NCBI GenBank assembly: GCA_023135215.1 | Contig: JAGLTP010000138.1 | Location: forward strand, 1-5,828 | Reading direction: 5' to 3' | DNA from: Candidatus Heimdallarchaeota archaeon | Lineage (GTDB): Archaea; Asgardarchaeota; Heimdallarchaeia; Heimdallarchaeales; Heimdallarchaeaceae | DNA length: 5,828 nt | In this document: one piece after another, positions 1 to 5,020 of the stretch | Numbering within the stretch: position 1 is the first letter of the stretch | How the letters are laid out: each line of letters opens with the position of its first letter | Translations under genes and position numbers: made by a program | The notes under the pieces: generated by a model | Databases searched by the model: none | Seen by the model: only the letters and a program-made list of their open reading frames with translations | What the model was told of the DNA's origin: nothing

Positions 1-1974
1 AAGAGATTTCACTGTTTGAATACCATCTTGGTTTTCAACAACAATCTCGATTCTTTTTGCATTAGATTTTATATTTTGAAGTGAGATTAGCATATTATTT
101 GGTTGCCATTGTGGGAGAAAGAAGTAATCATCTTGAAATACTACTTTTCTATCCACTAGAACTTTAATAGAACCATTTGTTTTGGCATCTATCTTATATG
201 AATTCCAAGTGGTTATATTTAGATTGATTTCTCCATTTTCAAGATCAATGGTACTTTCTTCTACATTGATAAGCGGTCCTTCATAGAAGCGTTCTAATCG
301 GTGGATCCAGAAATATGTAAGGTCTACTCCTGAAATGGATAATTCCCAAACAATTTCTCCGGATTTTGAAACCTCAGTAATAAGTGATGTATCATAAAGA
401 TTCAATACTAATGCCTTATTTCCGAATATCCCTAGAGTATTTCCATCAGGTAAACGGTCAGCATCCCCACCTGATTCAGGGAGATAGTAAGAACCATTTG
501 ATGGAGTCCATGACCACTTTTCTCGAATAGATTTTGTACTCTCATCTATTTCAAATTCTAGAAATCTTGAATCACCTTGGGAGTTTTCTATTGTCATAGT
601 GTCAGGATTAGAAGTATTATACAAATCATTATCATAAATGATGAAACGATTTTCTCCTAGCATCTCCAAAGAATGTGGATGATACCAAAGAGATTCCTTA
701 ATTTCACCATTTATGTCATAAAATGTGAAATTAGTCATTTTTCCTGCGTCCCATATTACTTCTTTAGTACTGTAATCAATTTTTAGGATTGTGTCTAAAT
801 TTCGAACACTTAGATAGATAGAATCTTCTTCTTTGTCCCAAACAAAACTACTTGCATGCATCCAATCTGCTCCTCCGTAAAATGTTGCATTGAATCCTAT
901 GCTCGTATGACGAGTGGAATTGAAGGGAAAATAATCTTGACCTTCCCATTCCCAGATTAATTCTCCATCTCTGCTGTATTCTGCTAATTTATCATACAAA
1001 ATAGTCCATCCATCCCAGATTTCTGATGACATAGAATATTCCAAAACCATGAAAGTATCAGTTTCAGGATTATAATCAAAGTCATGATGTCCTCCAGGCA
1101 CATCTAGAAGCTGCAAAGAATCAGTCTGATAATTCCAGAGTTCCATATTACCTTCCTGTCCTCCCATTGCGACAGTAGTTGAATTAATAAATTTGTGAAC
1201 GGAATGAGCAGAATTTTGCAATTCTCCAACTATTTTGCCTTCTGAATCAACTATTATTACTTTTCCAGTACCAATTCTTGAGGCATGCAGTTCTCCAACT
1301 TTATTAGGATCAATATCTACTTGAAAGTATGGTAAGATGGTTAAGCCTCCTGTTGTATACTTTGCCCTATCGTCTGCTGTAATGACAAAATTATCTGTAA
1401 TATCTGTTGGAGGAGTATATGTACCGTTCAACGTTGCAGCTGCGATTTCAACTATTTGATTAACCACAAGAACCTCATCGAATTTTCCATCATATTTTAA
1501 ATCACCTTGTTGAAATGCTTTTAGCGGTGAAACTTCTTGTTTTATAATACGAATCATTGTTGCAAAATCTAGTTCAATCAAGATTCCATATTCTGTAGGA
1601 GGATTGTCTCCAATTTCTACTTGTAATGAATTATCTACAATTAGAAACCACAAATTGTTTATTTCATCTGTTATATTAAATAGTACAATCTCTTCCCAAT
1701 CAGATACTAGTTCAAGAATTTCAGGGCTATTATTTGCGACATATTGACTAAAGATAACGAAATCAGCCATGTCTGACCATTCGAAAGTATCATTTCCTAA
1801 ATCATCAAGAAGCTGATCTCTAATTAATAGAATTTCTGCTGGAGCATCAGATAAATCAAAAGGAACGACTCTATGCGTTAGTTTGATCACAAGAAAAGTG
1901 GTTACTCCAGCTGATACTATCAAAATTGCTAAAATACTAAATGCTATCAAAGATTTCTTCAGTACTTTATTCAT
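1..1974 (-). CDS. Membrane-anchored SCP2-like / arylsulfotransferase (ASST) fusion protein, 3' end outside window
   Basis: The frame is open from ATG at 1974 to the window edge (658 codons, C-terminus missing). Residues 1-8 are basic and 9-31 form one hydrophobic helix, so the rest should lie outside the cytoplasm (signal anchor or signal peptide). Residues ~45-182 look like an SCP2 lipid-carrier domain: beta strands, then D136-F137, P150, A153-F154, G157, L159-K160, G163 in family order. Residues ~200-560 match the ASST beta-propeller: HHD at 296-298, DWMH at 370-373, R391 exactly 18 residues after H373, and H434 in an H-x4-L-x8-DN block. These correspond to His252, His356, Arg374 and the sulfurylated His436 of E. 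coli ASST. That family moves sulfate between phenolic sulfates and phenols without PAPS. Residues ~566-658 look like a beta-sandwich. The real substrate is unknown; a hydrophobic one is inferred from the SCP2 part. The start fits a TATA box 27 nt upstream. Confidence 0.88.
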   Translation of the reverse strand, partial: MNKVLKKSLIAFSILAILIVSAGVTTFLVIKLTHRVVPFDLSDAPAEILLIRDQLLDDLGNDTFEWSDMADFVIFSQYVANNSPEILELVSDWEEIVLFNITDEINNLWFLIVDNSLQVEIGDNPPTEYGILIELDFATMIRIIKQEVSPLKAFQQGDLKYDGKFDEVLVVNQIVEIAAATLNGTYTPPTDITDNFVITADDRAKYTTGGLTILPYFQVDIDPNKVGELHASRIGTGKVIIVDSEGKIVGELQNSAHSVHKFINSTTVAMGGQEGNMELWNYQTDSLQLLDVPGGHHDFDYNPETDTFMVLEYSMSSEIWDGWTILYDKLAEYSRDGELIWEWEGQDYFPFNSTRHTSIGFNATFYGGADWMHASSFVWDKEEDSIYLSVRNLDTILKIDYSTKEVIWDAGKMTNFTFYDINGEIKESLWYHPHSLEMLGENRFIIYDNDLYNTSNPDTMTIENSQGDSRFLEFEIDESTKSIREKWSWTPSNGSYYLPESGGDADRLPDGNTLGIFGNKALVLNLYDTSLITEVSKSGEIVWELSISGVDLTYFWIHRLERFYEGPLINVEESTIDLENGEINLNITTWNSYKIDAKTNGSIKVLVDRKVVFQDDYFFLPQWQPNNMLISLQNIKSNAKRIEIVVENQDGIQTVKSL

Positions 1975-1995
1975 TGATTGTTCATCCAATGATTC

Positions 1996-2010
1996 CTTTT
2001 TATTTTTTTC
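1996..2010 (-). promoter_or_regulatory. TATA/BRE promoter of the SCP2-ASST gene, leaderless type
   Basis: Read on the minus strand this is CGAAAAAAATAAAAAGG-like: an A-rich BRE followed by AATAAAAA centred near 2001. The centre lies about 27 nt before the A of the ATG at 1974, the usual archaeal TATA-to-TSS distance. Transcription should therefore start at or next to the start codon. No SD sequence precedes the ATG, which agrees with a leaderless mRNA. The box itself is not a strong consensus. Confidence 0.5.
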
Positions 2011-2076
2011 GTCTGGAAAATTTGAGAGAGGAGTATTTTAATGGTAGCAACTTATGAATTAGTTTGAAATTTAATT

Positions 2077-2089
2077 AAGAAAGAAAAAA
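2077..2089 (-). terminator. T-run terminator after the MFS gene
   Basis: On the minus strand this reads TTTTTTCTTTCTT and begins 15 nt after the MFS stop codon (TAG at 2105-2107). There is no strong hairpin before it, as is normal for archaeal oligo-T termination. It separates the exporter operon from the SCP2-ASST gene, which has its own promoter further on. Confidence 0.5.
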
Positions 2090-2104
2090 CTGGAATTTGT
2101 GATT

Positions 2105-3553
2105 CTAGTCAATAGAGGGTTGAGGAGAATCTTTTCTCTCCTCAACCTTTATCTGCTTTAAGGTGATCTCAGCGATTCTTTCAAAATCGTCTTCTTTTCC
2201 AACAGATTGTTTCTCTATTTCCTCAAGCTCTTTGAGATGTTTCATCTCTTCTTCGCGGATTTGAGCTTGTTTATCTAGTTTTGTCGCTTTAATGTAAAAT
2301 AAACCTACTACTCCTGCAACTGCGATTAAGCCTGCAACCAATCCAAAAATGATGCTAATTGAAACAACTCCAGCTAAAGCAGCTGCTATTGTAGAAGCAA
2401 GAAGTGATGCTCCAGTGATAACGGTATCAATAACTCCGCTAACTTTTCCAAGATTTTCATTCTTTATAGTAGATTGAAGTAGAGTAGAAAATGGAATGCT
2501 GAATCCAACGTTAATCATACCAACAAATGCAAAACCTACATATAACCAGACATATCCTCCTGGAAGAACTGCAGCTAAAGCAATAAATGCTAAACAAAAA
2601 CTTGCTACAACTATCGTTGCTGACATAAAAGTTAGTTTCTTTTTCAGCTGACCCTTTATTGATAGAATCACTGCTGCGATTATTCCACTAACAGCTGAAA
2701 AACTCATTAACATTCCAAATTCCTTTTCACCTAAACCAAATTGGAAGTTCATATAGGGAACAATAAGTGGATCTACCATACCTATCAAGAAGATTGTAAA
2801 AGAAAATAGTATTATTACAAATGAAATAACTTTATCACCAAATGCTATCTTAAAACCTTCTCTAAGTCCGATAGTTACATTTCTTACAGATATTTTCTCT
2901 CCATCATCTTTGGGTTTCAAATCTCTTCTGATAGCAAAGATCATTATTGCTGAGAAAACAAATGTGCCTGCATCAATTATGAATGCTATTCGCAAACCAA
3001 AGAACCCAATCAAAAATCCTGCAAGCAAAGGTCCAATTAACCTCGAGATATTAGCTGAAGTTTGAATAAATCCATTTGCTGAGAGTAATTGTTCTTGTTT
3101 GACTATTCTTGGAATTGAAGCAGTCTTAGCAGGATAGAAGAACTGTCTTACTGAGGAGTTCATGAAGAATATTAAATATAAATGCCACATTTTAGATGAG
3201 AAAATGAGTGCAATAACCGCTACTGCAGCAAATAAATCTGCAAAAATCATTACTTTCTTCCTATCAAATTTATCAACTAAGACTCCAGCAATTGGTCCTA
3301 AGATAAAAACAGGAATCAGTGCAAACGTAGTCATTAGAGCTATAAGTCTAGTTGCTTCAGTTACAGTCAGATTTTCTGTTATTTCCAGCGCGAAGAACAT
3401 AATAGCAATACTTGTGAAGTAAGATCCTATGTTACTTATGAATCCTCCAAGAAACAAAGCTGAAAAATCCCAACTTTTGAGTAAAGAAAAAGCATTGGGT
3501 TTCTTTTCTTCAGCTTGAGAAAGTGTTTCGTGATTATCGTTTTGATTACTCAT
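2105..3553 (-). CDS. Major facilitator superfamily exporter (MFS_3/MefA-like)
   Basis: This 482-residue protein has twelve likely membrane helices between residues ~29 and ~421, with a hydrophilic N-terminus of ~25 residues. MFS motif A lies between helices 2 and 3: G90, D94, K95, R98, K99. The stretch at ~133-175 (RQFFYPA, then an S-x-N-G-F block and GP at 174-175) is typical of the EntS/MefA-type proton-coupled exporters for drugs, macrolides or siderophores. The cargo cannot be read from sequence. The last ~60 residues (422-482) form a charged, helix-prone cytoplasmic tail, longer than usual for the family. The start ATG follows the stop of a small gene by 4 nt, and a GTGAT stretch overlapping that stop is a partial SD match, so translational coupling is likely. 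The gene is the last in a minus-strand operon and lies opposite a wHTH regulator, a common arrangement for regulated efflux. Confidence 0.9.
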   Translation of the reverse strand: MSNQNDNHETLSQAEEKKPNAFSLLKSWDFSALFLGGFISNIGSYFTSIAIMFFALEITENLTVTEATRLIALMTTFALIPVFILGPIAGVLVDKFDRKKVMIFADLFAAVAVIALIFSSKMWHLYLIFFMNSSVRQFFYPAKTASIPRIVKQEQLLSANGFIQTSANISRLIGPLLAGFLIGFFGLRIAFIIDAGTFVFSAIMIFAIRRDLKPKDDGEKISVRNVTIGLREGFKIAFGDKVISFVIILFSFTIFLIGMVDPLIVPYMNFQFGLGEKEFGMLMSFSAVSGIIAAVILSIKGQLKKKLTFMSATIVVASFCLAFIALAAVLPGGYVWLYVGFAFVGMINVGFSIPFSTLLQSTIKNENLGKVSGVIDTVITGASLLASTIAAALAGVVSISIIFGLVAGLIAVAGVVGLFYIKATKLDKQAQIREEEMKHLKELEEIEKQSVGKEDDFERIAEITLKQIKVEERKDSPQPSID

Positions 3554-3557
3554 CTAA

Positions 3558-3692
3558 TCACTGCTTACTTACTCTTAATTTTCCTAGAGAAGTATCTTTA
3601 TGAGATACTATTGTGCAAACTTGACCAAACAGAGACCAGTAGGGTCCTTCTTCAACTATTTTTCTTTTGAGATTGTTTGTTTTTACTTTCAT
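3558..3692 (-). CDS. Small basic protein (44 aa), hypothetical, second gene of the exporter operon
   Basis: I do not recognise this protein. It begins MKVKTNN and ends RVSKQ; it is strongly basic, has one cysteine (C26), an aromatic PYW-x2-F patch at 17-22 and no membrane helix. The ATG at 3692 is chosen because AAGGTGAT (3697-3704), a near-perfect archaeal SD, sits at normal spacing before it. Two more in-frame ATGs exist at 3698 (inside the SD) and at 3737, directly after the stop of the upstream small gene; the longest version is 59 residues. Its TGA at 3558-3560 is 4 nt before the MFS start. It could be a real small protein, a leader peptide controlling the exporter, or the 3' half of one gene split by the TAA at 3738-3740, because both small frames are the same reading frame. 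Confidence 0.5.
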   Translation of the reverse strand: MKVKTNNLKRKIVEEGPYWSLFGQVCTIVSHKDTSLGKLRVSKQ

Positions 3693-3696
3693 TGAC

Positions 3697-3704
3697 ATCA
3701 CCTT
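3697..3704 (-). promoter_or_regulatory. SD site deciding the 44-aa ORF start
   Basis: Minus-strand AAGGTGAT matches seven of eight bases of the archaeal SD core GAGGTGAT. It is placed correctly for the ATG at 3692. It overlaps the earlier in-frame ATG at 3698, which argues against that start. This is the best SD in the window. Confidence 0.55.
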
Positions 3705-3737
3705 AGTTTTTCTAATACTATCTTGATTGGTCACCAT

Positions 3738-3887
3738 TTAAGAAAACGCTGAACAAATGTGCTCACAAAGTGACCAGCAGAAGAACCGATCAATAGATTC
3801 TTTTACAGAACTAAATTTTTCATCCCATCTTTCTAATTTCTCTAAGAAGGGTTCTCTTTCACAGTTTTGTTTTCCTTTTTGGTTCAT
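3738..3887 (-). CDS. Small Cys-rich protein (49 aa), hypothetical, first gene of the exporter operon
   Basis: I do not recognise this protein. From the ATG at 3887 it has 49 residues: a charged helical middle (~13-34), then a hydrophobic end with C37-x3-C41-x3-C45 plus H43, so three cysteines would line one helix face; C9 is a fourth. This could bind a metal or react with thiols, but that is a guess. GGAAGT at 3895-3900 lies 6 nt before this ATG (weak SD); an alternative ATG is at 3893. The frame stays open up to another ATG at 3956, but the promoter at 3961-3970 would start transcription near 3939, inside that extension, so the 72-residue version is unlikely. The stop TAA (3738-3740) touches an in-frame ATG at 3737 of the next small gene. 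It could instead be the 5' part of a broken single gene. Confidence 0.45.
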   Translation of the reverse strand: MNQKGKQNCEREPFLEKLERWDEKFSSVKESIDRFFCWSLCEHICSAFS

Positions 3888-3910
3888 TTCCATTACTTCC
3901 GTTTTAAAAC

Positions 3911-3929
3911 TTCTTCCATAATGGAAGAA
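3911..3929. promoter_or_regulatory. 19-bp inverted repeat, putative operator (site 1)
   Basis: TTCTTCCATAATGGAAGAA has two perfect 9-bp arms around one central base. It lies just downstream of the predicted start of transcription of the small-gene/MFS operon (near 3939) and before the first start codon. A repressor bound here would block polymerase; in RNA it could also form a hairpin in the 5' leader. Its core TTCC-N5-GGAA (3914-3926) recurs at 3931-3943 and, with one change, at 3993-4005. Confidence 0.55.
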
Positions 3930-3930
3930 A

Positions 3931-3943
3931 TTCCGTTCTGGAA
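3931..3943. promoter_or_regulatory. TTCC-N5-GGAA, putative operator (site 2)
   Basis: TTCCGTTCTGGAA repeats the TTCC-N5-GGAA core of site 1 exactly 17 bp away and spans the predicted transcription start of the minus-strand operon. A further TTCC half-site at 3897-3900 keeps the same 17-bp step. Tandem half-site symmetry of this kind suits binding by dimers of a winged-helix protein. Confidence 0.45.
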
Positions 3944-3960
3944 TACTTTGGCACACAAGC

Positions 3961-3970
3961 TTATATAAAC
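3961..3970 (-). promoter_or_regulatory. Symmetric TATA box of the divergent region
   Basis: TTATATAA (3961-3968) is its own reverse complement; on the minus strand it reads GTTTATATAAG, a near-ideal archaeal box A. The minus-strand upstream bases (GAAATG) are a better BRE than the plus-strand ones (ACAAGC), so it should mainly drive the small-gene/MFS operon, starting near 3939. Some plus-strand use toward the wHTH gene is possible. Confidence 0.6.
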
Positions 3971-3983
3971 ATTTCTCTCAATA

Positions 3984-3997
3984 TGAAATATATTTCA
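3984..3997. promoter_or_regulatory. 14-bp perfect palindrome, putative regulator site
   Basis: TGAAATATATTTCA is a perfect palindrome between the two divergent promoters: 16 bp upstream of the minus-strand TATA box and 11 bp upstream of the plus-strand TATA. Its AT core could also serve as a weak TATA. AT-rich palindromes do arise by chance in such sequence, but the position is that of an operator. Confidence 0.4.
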
Positions 3998-4005
3998 AAA
4001 TGGAA
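3993..4005. promoter_or_regulatory. TTTC-N5-GGAA, putative operator (site 3)
   Basis: TTTCAAAATGGAA differs by one base from the TTCC-N5-GGAA sites at 3914 and 3931 and overlaps the BRE of the wHTH gene promoter. Shared sites at both divergent promoters would fit autoregulation plus control of the exporter operon by one regulator. Confidence 0.35.
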
Positions 4006-4016
4006 AACTTTTAAAA
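4002..4016 (+). promoter_or_regulatory. BRE/TATA promoter of the wHTH regulator gene
   Basis: GGAAAAC followed by TTTTAAAA (4009-4016) looks like a BRE plus box A. A start near 4038 would leave a leader of about 10 nt before the ATG at 4048. No SD is present, which agrees with a very short leader. Alternatives are the palindrome core near 3990 and the symmetric box at 3961. Confidence 0.45.
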
Positions 4017-4047
4017 CAAACGGGTATATGTGCATTTGTGAATAAGA

Positions 4048-4821
4048 ATGAGTAAAAATAGAGAAAACAAAAAAACTAAAGACAGGTACTTAACTCTAGT
4101 TGACGATGAAATTGAGTTTAGTATAGTAACTGCTCTTAATTGGTATGAATCACTCAATCTTAAGAAAATCGCAATTATGATAAATAAACCTGAAAGTACA
4201 ACCCTGAGGTATATCAGGAAACTAAAAAATAATGGTGTAATTACTTTTGATAGTAAGAAATCAGAGGATAGTTGGGGTAAATTCTACAAGCTTTCATCTG
4301 CTACAAAAAAATTATATGACGATCATATGCAAGCCATGGATGATCGAATTGATAGGATCACAAATGATCTTCAAGATATCGACAAATACTCAGAAGAGGA
4401 ATTGTATAGATATGTTGCTGGTGAACTTCTTTCCGCTGATAAATTTGAAGAAATTCCTTTGACAAGGCACTACTTTAATTTCGTTACCAATCTTCAGAAT
4501 GTTATGATTAATGAGGTTATCAGCAAAATAGGAGATTTTGCTGATGTGATTGAAAAAAAAGGAAGAGAAAATATAATAGAAAAAATAAAGATATCTCCAA
4601 TGGATGTCAGTATTTACGTTAATCATGTTAAGCTCAGCAAATGGAAACATATGTTCAAAATAAACAAAATTATTTTCAAATTTATAAGCGAAATTGATAT
4701 GTTAAAGAAAGAAATAGAAGAAGAAATGAATAAAGAAAACGTTCCTGAAGAGAAACGAAGTACTCAATTCTTGAATATCTTCTCTGGAAGTCTAGATGTG
4801 TCATATGAACTAGAAGATTGA
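4048..4821 (+). CDS. Winged-helix (ArsR/TrmB-like) transcriptional regulator
   Basis: This is a 257-residue cytoplasmic DNA-binding protein. Residues ~18-85 form a winged helix: helix 1 ~20-35, helix 2 ~37-46 (LKKIAIMINKP), recognition helix ~50-62 (S-T-T-L-R-Y-I-R-K-L), then NNGVI and a two-stranded wing ending in F-Y-K-L at ~79-82. Residues ~86-240 are mostly helical and highly charged, with a coiled-coil-like stretch ~205-235 that could dimerise or sense a ligand; I do not recognise a ligand domain there. The ATG at 4048 is the only reasonable early start. The gene is divergent from the small-gene/MFS operon and shares its control region, including repeated TTCC-N5-GGAA sites, so control of the exporter and of itself is the natural inference. 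No metal-binding cysteine motif of classic ArsR sensors is present (no cysteines at all). Confidence 0.8.
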   Translation: MSKNRENKKTKDRYLTLVDDEIEFSIVTALNWYESLNLKKIAIMINKPESTTLRYIRKLKNNGVITFDSKKSEDSWGKFYKLSSATKKLYDDHMQAMDDRIDRITNDLQDIDKYSEEELYRYVAGELLSADKFEEIPLTRHYFNFVTNLQNVMINEVISKIGDFADVIEKKGRENIIEKIKISPMDVSIYVNHVKLSKWKHMFKINKIIFKFISEIDMLKKEIEEEMNKENVPEEKRSTQFLNIFSGSLDVSYELED

Positions 4822-4861
4822 ATTTGAAGGAATCAAAGTGGTTTTTGTTTGAAATAATAGA

Positions 4862-4878
4862 TTTTCTATTTCTTTCTT
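4862..4878 (+). terminator. T-rich terminator after the wHTH gene
   Basis: TTTTCTATTTCTTTCTT begins about 40 nt after the stop codon, preceded by GTTTTTGTTT at 4841-4850 and followed by more T-rich sequence to ~4922. Such pyrimidine tracts without a hairpin are typical archaeal terminators. Confidence 0.45.
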
Positions 4879-4920
4879 AATTCAATCAAATTTCTATTCA
4901 ATTCTTCGATTTCGATTCTT

Positions 4921-4953
4921 TTATGGAAACACTTTCAAAGAATGTTTTCATAA
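4921..4953. repeat. 33-bp inverted repeat / potential hairpin
   Basis: The arms TTATGGAAACA (4921-4931) and TGTTTTCATAA (4943-4953) pair at 10 of 11 positions; the odd pair would be G-U in RNA. The 11-nt spacer contains a small nested symmetry, CTTTCAAAG. The right arm overlaps the start of the TATA box of the downstream membrane-protein gene, so an operator role is the favoured reading; a late terminator hairpin for the wHTH transcript is an alternative. Confidence 0.5.
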
Positions 4954-4960
4954 TATAAAT
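4951..4960 (+). promoter_or_regulatory. TATA box of the type I membrane protein gene
   Basis: TAATATAAAT is a plausible box A, giving a start near 4981 and a leader of about 40 nt. The leader holds a GAGGAAGAAAG purine stretch that is too far from the ATG to act as an ordinary SD. Its upstream edge is covered by the inverted repeat at 4921-4953. Confidence 0.4.
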
Positions 4961-5020
4961 CTAACAACAAGTTATTTCTGAGGAAGAAAGTTTTTTTACT
5001 AAAATAACCTTGGTTATATA

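Noticed and set aside
3162..3422. 86-codon open frame on the plus strand
   Set aside because: It lies wholly inside the MFS gene on the opposite strand, has no promoter or SD, and its composition mirrors the antisense of membrane helices.
3894..3956. N-terminal extension making the first small protein 72 residues
   Set aside because: The strong TATA box at 3961-3970 places the transcription start inside this stretch, and it is occupied by the putative operator repeats; a weak SD favours the ATG at 3887.
4038..4040. GTG as an upstream start for the wHTH protein
   Set aside because: It is not in frame with the wHTH coding sequence.
4247..4462. 71-codon open frame on the plus strand
   Set aside because: It overlaps the wHTH gene in another frame with no start signal; the wHTH frame is clearly coding.
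4390..4650. 86-codon open frame on the minus strand
   Set aside because: Antisense to the wHTH gene, rich in Phe/Tyr/Asn/Ile as expected for antisense of Lys/Glu-rich coding sequence, with no start signals.
4822..5020. Possible small gene in the wHTH to membrane-protein gap
   Set aside because: Only short frames broken by stops; the gap is explained by T-rich termination, an inverted repeat and a TATA box.
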